This document shows, in pieces, positions 6,850 to 13,782 of a stretch of 17,206 nucleotides of DNA. This DNA comes from Halieaceae bacterium (GTDB lineage Bacteria; Pseudomonadota; Gammaproteobacteria; Pseudomonadales; Halieaceae). Under the pieces are notes generated by a model, which saw only the letters and a program-made list of their open reading frames with translations, did no database searches and was not told the origin of the DNA. The stretch is taken from the NCBI GenBank assembly GCA_003523185.1, contig DPGN01000046.1, positions 43,339 through 60,544 on the forward strand. Reading direction: 5' to 3'. Numbering within the stretch: position 1 is the first letter of the stretch; every line of letters starts with the position of its first letter. A program made the translations under genes and the position numbers.

Positions 6850-7151
6850 CTGGTTTGCGATGGACCGATAATGACGCGAAAGCGACCGGGAGGAGACTAC
6901 CCGAAATACGGACCGCAAAACCAGTAAAACGAACTCGAAGCGCCAGCGAATTGGAAACGGAAACGAAGCACGGCAGCTCAGAGTTATTTGTAAACACCGC
7001 GATCCGATAGCGCGGAGAGATTCAGGCTGAGTTACCGCGTAATATCAGCCACGACAAGACGAACTAAGCGACAGAGCCCTGTCCGCTTTCTGATATGTCG
7101 TGCACTACAGTGCACTCCCCCGCTGTTGGGTTGCCTTATGGAACCTGACAC
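6850..7151 (+). promoter_or_regulatory. Structured 5' leader of rne (probable autoregulatory UTR)
   Basis: About 300 nt without a credible ORF, holding many hairpins. A long closing stem pairs 6850-6859 (CTGGTTTGCG) with 6914-6924 (CGCAAAACCAG, one bulge). It encloses a GNRA hairpin CGC-GAAA-GCG (6875-6884) and CGGG...CCCG (6887-6903). Further on are CCGCG...CGCGG (6997-7015), ACAG-AGCC-CTGT with GCG/CGC flanks (7068-7086), GTGCAC-TACA-GTGCAC (7101-7114 core), and GGTT(G)CC-TTAT-GGAACC (7129-7145), which takes in the only Shine-Dalgarno-like bases (GGA, 7140-7142) before the ATG at 7152. A U/A-rich segment (6983-6995) could be single-stranded and cleavable. In E. coli the 361-nt rne leader mediates feedback by RNase E; the same role here is inference from structure and position. 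Confidence 0.65.
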
Positions 7152-9800
7152 ATGAAGAAAATGTTGATCAACGCCACCGAGCGCGAGGAAGTGCGTGTAG
7201 CGCTCGTAGATGGCCAACGCCTATACGATCTTGATATCGAGAATCGTGCGCGATTGCAGACAAAAGCCAATATTTATAAGGCGAAAGTTACTCGCGTCGA
7301 ACCCAGCCTAGAGGCTGCGTTCGTGGATTATGGTGCAGAACGACACGGCTTTTTGCCCCTCAAAGAGATTGCACATCAGTACTACCGCTCTTCATCTCCC
7401 GATGATAGCAAGATCAAAATCAAAGATGCGATCAAGGAAGGCACAGAGGTCATTGTCCAAGTAGACAAAGAAGAGCGTGGCACCAAAGGCGCAGCGCTTA
7501 CAACCTACATCAGCCTCCCCGGGCGTTACATGGTGCTCATGCCTAACAACCCGCGAGCGGGCGGCATTTCACGTCGTATCGAAGGTGATGATCGTTCTGA
7601 ACTCCGAGACGCACTGGCTCAACTGGCAGTACCCGACGGTATGGGTGTCATCATTCGTACCGCCGGTGTCGGTCGGACGGCTGAAGAACTCCAGTGGGAC
7701 CTCGATTACCTCCTGAAGCTTTGGGCAGCCATTTCGGAAGCGGCAGATGAAAACGCACCGCCAACGCTGCTTTATCAGGAAAGCGACGTCATTATCCGAG
7801 CGATTCGCGACTATCTGAAAGACGATATCGATCAAGTGTTGATCGATGAGCCGCACGCGCACCGGCAAGCGCTCGACTTTGTCAGCATGGTCGTGCCGAA
7901 GTACCAGAACCGGATCAAGGCCTATAACGATGGTCTTCCGCTGTTCAATCGATTCCAGGTCGAAGGTCAAATCGAGACCGCTTTCCAACGCGAAGTCAGA
8001 TTGCCCTCTGGCGGCTCTATCGTGATCGACCCCACGGAAGCTCTGGTATCGATTGATATCAACTCAGCACGAGCAACCAAAGGAAGTGATATTGAGGCTA
8101 CAGCGCTTCAAACCAACCTTGAAGCTGCCGACGAAATTGCACGCCAATTGCGTCTTCGTGATATGGGCGGACTAGTTGTTATCGACTTCATTGACATGAA
8201 TGCGTCGAAAAACCAGCGCGCGGTAGAGAATCGAATGCGTGATGCACTTGAGATTGACCGAGCACGCGTACAGTTGGGGCGGATCTCTCGCTTCGGCTTG
8301 TTGGAAATGTCGCGTCAGCGGTTGCGCCCGTCGTTGGGAGAAACCAGCGGAATGGTCTGCCCACGCTGTACAGGTCAAGGCTCGATTCGTGATACCAAGT
8401 CGTTAGCGCTCGCCATATTACGATTAATCCAGGAAGAAGCATCCAAGGAGCGTACTGGCGAAGTACGTGTGGTTGTCCCCGTCGATGTTTCCGCCTTCTT
8501 GCTCAATGAAAAGCGCGCTGCCGTTGGTGAGATCGAGCAGGCCACTAAAGTGCGTGTGGTCGTGATTCCAAACCCGAATATGCAGACGCCACATTTCGAG
8601 GTTATCCGCCTGCGAGATGACGAAATTGATCAGGACGGTCGCGAGAGCTTCGAAATTGACCTGAGTGAGTTTGATCGCGAGCCATCCTACGAGGACACCG
8701 AGAAGCCGGCAGCCGCGCCTCAAGCGTTGGTTCGTGGGGTGACACCTGATGCACCGCCACCCGCCGTTGCTCCTGAAGCAGCACCACAACAGGCACCTGC
8801 GGCGGCTGAAGCCGCAGACAGTCCAAAACCCGGTCTGTTCCCGCGTCTGTGGTCGGCCTTGTTCGCTCCAATGCCAAAGGTAGAGGAAGCTGCTGAAGAG
8901 GAATCCTCAGACTCTAAGAAGAATACGAGTAAAGCCGGCAACAAGCCCAAGCGTCGTAATAATCGACAGCGGAAGCGTCCTGCCAAGCAAACTCAGGCAG
9001 CTGAGACAGCCGAGGAGACTACCGAAGTTACACAACCCGCTGCGGATACGTCGGATGACACCAATGCCGACGGTGAGCCTAAAAAACGTCGCAGACGAGG
9101 TCGCAGAGGCGGACGTAGACGTTCTGGAAATGATGCAGCTTCTGACCAGATGACTGGCGAAGAGGCAGTGAGCGACAGCGAAACAGCTGCTGAAGAGACT
9201 GACGGAGCAGGCACTGATCAAGAGACATCGCAGGAACCCCGTCATCGCCCTGCAGAAAAACGGTCTGAGGGACGTCGCCGTCGACGACGTGGTCCCAAGC
9301 CTGTTGCCGATGCGACTGCAAATACGGAGCCCACAGCCACTGAGGGTGCACAATCTGCCAGCGCAGCGACGCTCGCAGCTGTCGACAGCGACAACGGTTC
9401 GGACACAAACGATGAAGAGGCCTTGTTTGCAACCATTCCATCGGCGCAGACAACCGATGCACCGTCCGCTGAGGGTGGAGACGAGCCTGCTGAGATCAAT
9501 GAAACGGCAGAGACCGAGGCGGGTCAGGCCGGCTCTGATTCTGCCGAAGATGAACGCGATATGACGGGCATCACTGCCGAGGGTCGTGCCATTAATGACC
9601 CACGAGTAGATGCACGACCTGTTGGTAAGATCAAGGTACAAACAGCGATTGGCAGCGTGTTTGGGACCGAGGCATTCCCGGACGCTCCGCACTATGCAAG
9701 CGCGGCACCGCGCGCCGCAAACGATCCCAGAGGCCCAAGAATCGATGAGCCTGCGGCAAATGATGACTTAATCGAGGAAAATGAGGCGGCCGACGCTTGA
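7152..9800 (+). CDS. rne: Ribonuclease E
   Basis: Essential endoribonuclease for mRNA turnover and for 5S rRNA and tRNA maturation, and scaffold of the RNA degradosome at the inner membrane. The 882-aa product is somewhat shorter than E. coli RNase E (1061). Its N-terminal half has an S1 domain (about 36-120), the 5'-sensor/RNase H-like region, DNase I-like catalytic Asp residues D302 (SIDINSARA) and D345 (VIDFIDM), and the Zn-link CPRC (403-406). After about residue 510 it becomes disordered: Ala/Glu/Pro-rich linkers, a likely membrane-binding amphipathic helix PGLFPRLWSALFAPM (560-574), and basic RNA-binding patches at 599-612, 643-658 and 704-717 separated by acidic stretches. NDPR occurs twice (815-818 and 857-860). 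The start MKKMLINATEREEVRVALVD matches the family. A structured leader precedes it and a tRNA promoter overlaps its stop. Confidence 0.97.
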   Translation: MKKMLINATEREEVRVALVDGQRLYDLDIENRARLQTKANIYKAKVTRVEPSLEAAFVDYGAERHGFLPLKEIAHQYYRSSSPDDSKIKIKDAIKEGTEVIVQVDKEERGTKGAALTTYISLPGRYMVLMPNNPRAGGISRRIEGDDRSELRDALAQLAVPDGMGVIIRTAGVGRTAEELQWDLDYLLKLWAAISEAADENAPPTLLYQESDVIIRAIRDYLKDDIDQVLIDEPHAHRQALDFVSMVVPKYQNRIKAYNDGLPLFNRFQVEGQIETAFQREVRLPSGGSIVIDPTEALVSIDINSARATKGSDIEATALQTNLEAADEIARQLRLRDMGGLVVIDFIDMNASKNQRAVENRMRDALEIDRARVQLGRISRFGLLEMSRQRLRPSLGETSGMVCPRCTGQGSIRDTKSLALAILRLIQEEASKERTGEVRVVVPVDVSAFLLNEKRAAVGEIEQATKVRVVVIPNPNMQTPHFEVIRLRDDEIDQDGRESFEIDLSEFDREPSYEDTEKPAAAPQALVRGVTPDAPPPAVAPEAAPQQAPAAAEAADSPKPGLFPRLWSALFAPMPKVEEAAEEESSDSKKNTSKAGNKPKRRNNRQRKRPAKQTQAAETAEETTEVTQPAADTSDDTNADGEPKKRRRRGRRGGRRRSGNDAASDQMTGEEAVSDSETAAEETDGAGTDQETSQEPRHRPAEKRSEGRRRRRRGPKPVADATANTEPTATEGAQSASAATLAAVDSDNGSDTNDEEALFATIPSAQTTDAPSAEGGDEPAEINETAETEAGQAGSDSAEDERDMTGITAEGRAINDPRVDARPVGKIKVQTAIGSVFGTEAFPDAPHYASAAPRAANDPRGPRIDEPAANDDLIEENEAADA

Positions 9801-9824
9801 TCGGGGCAAAAGCCCCGCTATAAT
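9797..9824 (+). promoter_or_regulatory. Promoter of tRNA-Ser overlapping the rne stop codon
   Basis: TTGATC (9797-9802) contains the rne stop TGA, and a perfect TATAAT lies at 9819-9824 with a 16-nt spacer. The spacer is the inverted repeat GGGGC-AAAA-GCCCC (9803-9816). The bases after the -10 (GCGGCG) form a GC-rich discriminator, a known mark of stringently controlled stable-RNA promoters. Transcription would start near 9831, 29 nt before the tRNA. Confidence 0.75.
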
Positions 9825-9859
9825 GCGGCGCTTCTCAAGACTAGAGTCGTGAGAGTTTT

Positions 9860-9947
9860 GGTGGGCTGGCTGAGTGGTCGAAAGCGGCGGTCTTGAAAAC
9901 CGTTGAACCGAGAGGTTCCCGGGGTTCGAATCCCTGGCCCACCGCCA
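9860..9947 (+). tRNA. serT: tRNA-Ser (anticodon UGA)
   Basis: An 88-nt class II tRNA with an encoded CCA end. The acceptor arms GGTGGGC (9860-9866) and GCCCACC (9937-9943) pair fully, G9944 is the discriminator and CCA is 9945-9947. The anticodon loop CTTGAAA (9892-9898) gives TGA at 9894-9896, reading UCA and other UCN serine codons. A long variable arm (AACCGAGAGGTT) and a T arm with GGTTCGAATCC complete the serine class. The 5' leader can fold as TCTCA-A-GAC-TAGA-GTC-G-TGAGA (9833-9854). A terminator follows at once, so this is a single-gene transcript. In E. coli serT is likewise near yccA and tusE. Confidence 0.97.
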
Positions 9948-9955
9948 TTTTAAGG

Positions 9956-9979
9956 AAACCGTCGAAAGACGGTTTTTTT
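9956..9979 (+). terminator. Rho-independent terminator of tRNA-Ser
   Basis: AACCGTC-GAAA-GACGGTT (9957-9974) is a perfect stem with a stable GAAA tetraloop, preceded by A residues and followed by T to 9979. It starts 8 nt after the tRNA CCA. In the opposite orientation it lies 58 bp beyond the M28 peptidase stop but offers only a short T run there. Confidence 0.93.
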
Positions 9980-9983
9980 ATGT

Positions 9984-10020
9984 CTGACGCTCTACCAACC
10001 AATTAAACTGCGCCAGGGTC
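9984..10020 (-). other. tRNA-like 5' fragment (D-arm remnant?)
   Basis: The minus strand between the peptidase stop and the tRNA-Ser terminator reads GGCGCAGTTTAATTGGTTGG followed by TAGAGCGTCAGAC. This resembles the D-arm of many bacterial tRNAs (GCxC-AGTTGGTA-GAGC and the first bases of the anticodon stem). The D loop is too long and no anticodon stem partner, T arm or 3' acceptor follows. It is either a decayed tRNA fragment or coincidence. Confidence 0.25.
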
Positions 10021-10037
10021 CTTGGTCGCAATAGAGC

Positions 10038-11450
10038 CTACTGCTCGGCAGGCCAGCCCCAATCGCTCACATTGCTGTTGGCGGCCATCCAGACGAAAAC
10101 GAGGTAGGCCGCAACGTTTTGATCCATTGCCGCAGGGTCAATTTTGTCGAGCGTGTCATCTGGCGTGTGATGCAAATCGAAATAGTCGCTTCCGTCCTGC
10201 ACAAAGCGGAACCCAGGGAAGCCCTGCGCGTTCATGGGACTGAGGTCAGGCCCGCTGGATCGCGCAGTGTTACTGCCCGGGGCAATACCTAACGGCTCGA
10301 CGAGCTCGGCAATCTTGTCCGCCACTGGCTTTGCTTGATCATTGATGTTGCGAGTGATCTTCCAGATCCTGCCGGCGCCAAAGTCGCTCTCTGTGCCGAT
10401 AACATGATTCCGCAGGGTCTCTTTGTGCTTGTCGGCATAAGCGTAGCCACCAAGAAGCCCCACCTCCTCTGAGCCCCATAAAACCAATCGAATGGTGCGA
10501 CGGGGTTTGAGGCCCGCCTCTTTGATACGGCGCAACACTTCCATCGTAATGGCAACACCCGCTCCGTCATCAATCGCGCCCGTACCAAGATCCCAGCTAT
10601 CAAGGTGGCCACCAATTACGACTAGCTCATCAGCCAAGTCACTGCCGGGCAGCTCGGCGACCACATTACCGCTCTCAACCACACCCGTGTAGCTCGGCGT
10701 AAGGGTCAATTTGACGCGGATACTTTGGCCCCGCTGCGCCATTCGCTCCAGCTGATCCGCATCAGGGTTGGACAGAGCGGCAATAGGAATCGGCGTTACA
10801 TCGCTCGAGTAACTCATATTTCCCGTGTGTGGCATACGGTGGCTATCAGTCCCGATCGAGCGAATAAGCGTTGCTATGGCGCCGCGACGCCCCGCCTCAA
10901 CGGCACCAGCTGAACGTAATCGAACAAAATGCCCGTACGAGGAACCGTCCTGAGTGCGCTTCATAGCGTGACCAACGTAGGCAATTTTCCCTTTCAAGGA
11001 ATCATCAGGCGCAGCCCGGAGCGCGGCCAAGGATTCAAAGAGAACGACCTCAGCCTCAACACCGTTTGCGGGTGTGCCCACACTGTTGCCCAACGAGGTT
11101 ATAGCCAGTTTTTGTGGGAATGGTGATACGACCTCTGCCGTCTCCGCACCTCGACGCCAACCCTCGATCATGAACGGCTCCACACGAACATTTTCAAACC
11201 CGTAGCGCGTGAGGTTTTCGACCGCCCAATCCCTCGCGCGAGCTTCTGCCTCGCTGCCGGCAAGTCGCGGTCCGACTTCGGTAGTCAAGCTCTCGACAAT
11301 ATTCCACGCGCGTGTTCCTGACATCGCATCGTCGCGAAGTAAGATCGCCGTTTCGACATCAGCCTTTGAATACGACGTGTCGGTAGTAGCCCACCCCGCG
11401 GGTACATACAAAAAAGCCAGAATGACTGCGTAGAAGCGAAGGTTCGGCAT
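10038..11450 (-). CDS. Secreted M28-family metallopeptidase (carboxypeptidase Q-like)
   Basis: Exported zinc exopeptidase, probably acting on small peptides in the periplasm or outside the cell. The 470-aa precursor has a signal peptide with likely cleavage after PAGWA (residue 21). A PA-type insert spans about residues 125-245, followed by the M28 catalytic domain with the co-catalytic two-zinc ligand set: H282 in GGHLDSWD, the bridging Asp in AIDDGAG (D294 or D295), E328-E329 in WGSEEVGLLG, D356 in TESDFGAG and H427/H428 in DLHHTPDDT. Size and layout match the PGCP/carboxypeptidase Q branch better than short aminopeptidases, but exact specificity cannot be read from sequence. It stands alone, divergent from the SIMPL gene with a 134-bp intergenic region. 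GGAGAGA precedes the ATG as Shine-Dalgarno. Confidence 0.9.
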   Translation of the reverse strand: MPNLRFYAVILAFLYVPAGWATTDTSYSKADVETAILLRDDAMSGTRAWNIVESLTTEVGPRLAGSEAEARARDWAVENLTRYGFENVRVEPFMIEGWRRGAETAEVVSPFPQKLAITSLGNSVGTPANGVEAEVVLFESLAALRAAPDDSLKGKIAYVGHAMKRTQDGSSYGHFVRLRSAGAVEAGRRGAIATLIRSIGTDSHRMPHTGNMSYSSDVTPIPIAALSNPDADQLERMAQRGQSIRVKLTLTPSYTGVVESGNVVAELPGSDLADELVVIGGHLDSWDLGTGAIDDGAGVAITMEVLRRIKEAGLKPRRTIRLVLWGSEEVGLLGGYAYADKHKETLRNHVIGTESDFGAGRIWKITRNINDQAKPVADKIAELVEPLGIAPGSNTARSSGPDLSPMNAQGFPGFRFVQDGSDYFDLHHTPDDTLDKIDPAAMDQNVAAYLVFVWMAANSNVSDWGWPAEQ

Positions 11451-11461
11451 AACAATTTCTC

Positions 11462-11481
11462 TCCGTACTAATATCCGTACT
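11462..11481. repeat. Tandem 8-bp repeat before the M28 gene
   Basis: TCCGTACT occurs at 11462-11469 and 11474-11481 (12-bp period, AATA between). It lies 12 to 31 bp upstream of the peptidase ATG, in its probable 5' UTR. The copy nearer the gene supplies part of the ribosome binding region (AGTACGGAGAGA on the minus strand). It may be a regulatory site or a small duplication. Confidence 0.4.
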
Positions 11482-11584
11482 GATGCGTTTTACTGTAACA
11501 GGCGCAGTATGATGAAAATCACACTGAGTGGAACTTTTTTGCGGGCCTCAGAATCAAAAACTGAGCACCCCTTTGGATAGCGTC

Positions 11585-12286
11585 ATGAAAAAACTGCGAT
11601 TTTTCTTACCGATGCAGCTCGTTTTAGGGCTTCTCATCTCCGCACCTTCACTGGCGGCTACACAACTTGATGTCACCGGTAAAGGGATGGTCTCAGTTGC
11701 TCCTGACGAAGCAACCATCACCGCACAGGTGTCACTGGTTGATCGGGACGCGGCCAAGGCGCAGGCACGAGCTTCAAAAGAGGTCGATGCAATGCTCTCC
11801 GCCATAAAATCATTTTCACTAAAGCCAGACACTCTCAACGCGAGCGAGCTGTCGTTACTCCCCGAATACCGGTGGGATCGCGCAATCGATCAGCAGCAAT
11901 TTATCGGCTTCCGCGTGACTCGAACTGTCTCTTTCACCATCACTGACATAGACCGGTTGGGAGCGGCCTTGAGCGCGCTTGCCAATGCTGGCGCCACTCT
12001 GCTCAGCTCTCCCGTAATGGGGTCTTCCCAAGCACACGACGCAAGGGATGAAGCACTGGTCAAGGCCGTGGAGGATGCACGCAAAAAGCTCACACTCCTT
12101 GCTGGGGCTGCAGGTATGTCCCTTTCTAGCATTACACAAATTTCTGAAATAGCGCCCAATTCGCCAAGACCGCAACCCACCATGATGCGCGCGGAGAGGG
12201 CGCTCGATTCTGCTTCCTCCAACACCTTTGTGCCGGGAAATTTAACCTTTTTGGCAGAAGTTAGGGCACAAGCGGACGCTGAATAG
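11585..12286 (+). CDS. Periplasmic SIMPL-domain (DUF541, YggE-like) protein
   Basis: Exported protein of the SIMPL/DUF541 family, whose members form oligomeric periplasmic or surface assemblies; some (E. coli YggE) are linked to stress tolerance, but no reaction is known. The 233-aa product has a signal peptide MKKLRFFLPMQLVLGLLISA ending near SLAA (about residue 25). The SIMPL fold follows: LDVTGKGMVSVAPDEATITA (about 28-47), a Lys/Ala-rich helix, FIGFRVTRTVSFTITDIDRL in the middle, and the DARDEALVKAVEDARKKLTLLAGAAG helix near 150-175. The Met at 11585 is preferred to the upstream one at 11528 because it starts the signal peptide. No catalytic motif is seen. It is followed after 93 bp by the YccA gene, which has its own Shine-Dalgarno and a promoter candidate. 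Confidence 0.85.
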   Translation: MKKLRFFLPMQLVLGLLISAPSLAATQLDVTGKGMVSVAPDEATITAQVSLVDRDAAKAQARASKEVDAMLSAIKSFSLKPDTLNASELSLLPEYRWDRAIDQQQFIGFRVTRTVSFTITDIDRLGAALSALANAGATLLSSPVMGSSQAHDARDEALVKAVEDARKKLTLLAGAAGMSLSSITQISEIAPNSPRPQPTMMRAERALDSASSNTFVPGNLTFLAEVRAQADAE

Positions 12287-12296
12287 AGGTTTTCTC

Positions 12297-12325
12297 TTGG
12301 ATATGGATTGAGTCGCCCCTATATT
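12297..12325 (+). promoter_or_regulatory. Candidate promoter for the YccA gene
   Basis: TTGGAT (12297-12302) and TATATT (12320-12325) are 17 nt apart, 55 nt before the ATG at 12380. An overlapping alternative is TTGAGT (12308-12313) with TATGTA (12330-12335). Either would give the gene its own transcript. Motif match only. Confidence 0.45.
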
Positions 12326-12379
12326 AGGTTATGTAACAAAGTAATTACCGGACTGGTTAACTTACGAGAGGAACCAAAC

Positions 12380-13054
12380 ATGTCTGAAAGACGAGTCGAT
12401 GTTTCAACGGCACCAGTGGACGTGGCAACACGCGCGACGAATCGAGTTCTGCGCAACACCTATATGCTGCTAGGGATGACGCTGGCGTTCAGTGCAGTGA
12501 CTGCAACTATTTCAATGGTGCTTCAGTTGCCGACCTTTATGTATCTGGTCTTCGTTCTAGTAGGCTTCGGCCTGCTGTTCGTCGTCAACCGAATGGCTGA
12601 CAGTGCAAAGGGCCTCCCCGCTATTTTCGCATTCACAGGCGTGATGGGTGCCGCACTGGGTCCGCTACTTAACGTCTATCTCGCGCTGCCCAATGGACCC
12701 AATTTAGTGTTGCAGTCATTATGTGGGACCGCACTCATCTTCTTTGGACTGTCGGCTTATGCGTTGCAGTCAAAACGTGACTTCTCCTTTATGGGTGGAT
12801 TCCTGTTTGCTGGCTTGTTGGTCGCCATCGTGGCGATGATCGCTAATATCTTTTTGGCCATTCCAGCGCTGTCACTTACCATTTCGGCCGCGGTTGTAAT
12901 GATCATGTCGGGCCTTATCCTGATGGACACAAGCCGCATTGTTCATGGTGGTGAGACGAATTACATTCGTGCCACCGTGGGTCTGTATCTGAATATTTTC
13001 AATTTATTTGTGTACTTACTCCACCTACTCGGAGTATTTGGCGGTGACGACTAA
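12380..13054 (+). CDS. yccA: Bax inhibitor-1 family membrane protein, YccA-like
   Basis: Seven-helix inner-membrane protein. E. coli YccA, which it resembles along most of its length, binds and restrains the FtsH protease, which may protect SecY at jammed translocons. The 224-aa product starts with about 20 polar residues, then VLRNTYMLLGMTLAFSAVTA (23-42), which is nearly the E. coli sequence, then FAFTGVMGAALGPLLNVYLA, ANIFLAIPALSLTISA and the signature HGGETNYIRATVGLY near the C-terminus. The start at 12380 is supported by GAGAGGA 9 nt upstream; the longer frame from 12308 is not needed. A strong terminator follows at 13072. Its position just before the tus genes matches the yccA-tusE neighbourhood in E. 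coli. Confidence 0.93.
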   Translation: MSERRVDVSTAPVDVATRATNRVLRNTYMLLGMTLAFSAVTATISMVLQLPTFMYLVFVLVGFGLLFVVNRMADSAKGLPAIFAFTGVMGAALGPLLNVYLALPNGPNLVLQSLCGTALIFFGLSAYALQSKRDFSFMGGFLFAGLLVAIVAMIANIFLAIPALSLTISAAVVMIMSGLILMDTSRIVHGGETNYIRATVGLYLNIFNLFVYLLHLLGVFGGDD

Positions 13055-13071
13055 ACCATCGCTTCATATTT

Positions 13072-13097
13072 AAAACCCCGGCTTGCCGGGGTTTTTT
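13072..13097 (+). terminator. Rho-independent terminator after YccA gene
   Basis: AAAACCCCGG (13072-13081) and CCGGGGTTTT (13086-13095) pair perfectly around CTTG, with T to 13097. It ends 18 bp before the tusD ATG, which leaves no room for a separate tus promoter downstream. The tus genes must rely on readthrough or on a promoter overlapping this hairpin. Confidence 0.93.
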
Positions 13098-13115
13098 ATT
13101 GCGCACTCGATTTCA

Positions 13116-13430
13116 ATGACCACACTGTCCTTACTTATCAAAAATGAACCCGCTGTCACCTCGGCGGCTCTGCGTTTCGCCAAGGCTAGTAGCAATACAG
13201 ATGCACGTATGCATTGCGTCTTTTTCTACGGTAAAGGCGTGCTGCACGCCACAGGCCAAGAAAAACAGTTCTGGTCTAACTGGTCGCGCGCGGTAGGTAC
13301 TCGCCTTGTTCTCTGCAGTGCCTCCGCTGAAACCTTTGGACTGGCAGCAGACGACGATTTTTCGGTCGAAGGTTTGGGTGAACTTATTGAGGCCGGGCTT
13401 ACAAGTGGCAAGGTGGTGACTTTTGGATAA
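13116..13430 (+). CDS. tusD: Sulfurtransferase subunit TusD (DsrE family)
   Basis: Part of the TusBCD complex, which takes persulfide sulfur from TusA and passes it to TusE for 2-thiolation of tRNA U34 by MnmA. At 104 aa it is shorter than E. coli TusD (128). It has the DsrE/F fold elements VFFYGKGV (35-42) and VLCSASAETFGL (65-76); C67 corresponds to the sulfur-accepting Cys78 of E. coli TusD. It ends in GLGELIEAGLTSGKVVTFG, the typical TusD tail. The start at 13116 lies just past the terminator; an upstream TTG at 13083 falls in the hairpin and is unlikely. It overlaps tusC by 8 bp. Confidence 0.88.
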   Translation: MTTLSLLIKNEPAVTSAALRFAKASSNTDARMHCVFFYGKGVLHATGQEKQFWSNWSRAVGTRLVLCSASAETFGLAADDDFSVEGLGELIEAGLTSGKVVTFG

Positions 13431-13782
13431 GACCAACACGTGGCTTTTTATCATCGGAAGTAGCCCCTACGTACATGAGCTACCCAGCGACCCAGCTATC
13501 GACGCGACAATGGCTGCAAGCGCCTTTGGGCAAAACGCTTCGGTGTTGTTCACCGGCGAGGGTTGTCATTATCTAAACCAAGACATATCGCCGCCGGGCG
13601 ACCAGGCCGATCTGCGCAAACTCCTCAAGTCACTGCCGCTCTACGACATAGATCATCTCTACGTTGGCTCAAACGAACCTATCGCCGATACCAATTTCGT
13701 TGATCTACCTGTGACCTGTCTGGAGCCCTCGGATATCGCTTCACTCATAAGCAATGCATCTCACGTGGTGACCTTCACATGA
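13423..13782 (+). CDS. tusC: Sulfurtransferase subunit TusC (DsrF-like)
   Basis: Structural partner in the TusB-TusC-TusD heterohexamer of the tRNA 2-thiouridine sulfur relay. The 119-aa product matches E. coli TusC (119 aa) in length and in landmarks such as LLKSLPLYDIDHLYVG (residues 67-82). It starts at a TTG codon (13423) inside the end of tusD, with AAGGTGG as a well-placed Shine-Dalgarno; no ATG lies near the expected N-terminus. Its stop overlaps the tusB start as ATGA. Unlike TusD it needs no catalytic Cys. Confidence 0.86.
   Translation: MDKTNTWLFIIGSSPYVHELPSDPAIDATMAASAFGQNASVLFTGEGCHYLNQDISPPGDQADLRKLLKSLPLYDIDHLYVGSNEPIADTNFVDLPVTCLEPSDIASLISNASHVVTFT

Noticed and set aside
6816..7010. 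Short frame (64 codons) in the rne leader as a leader peptide gene
   Set aside because: No Shine-Dalgarno, no recognisable motif, and its first codon is in the predicted promoter itself, upstream of the expected transcript start.
8907..9692. Long antisense open frame (261 codons) opposite the 3' half of rne
   Set aside because: It lies wholly inside the low-complexity Arg/Ala/Glu-coding tail of RNase E, is Cys/Ser/Arg-rich, and shows no recognisable domain; the sense strand is a clear gene.
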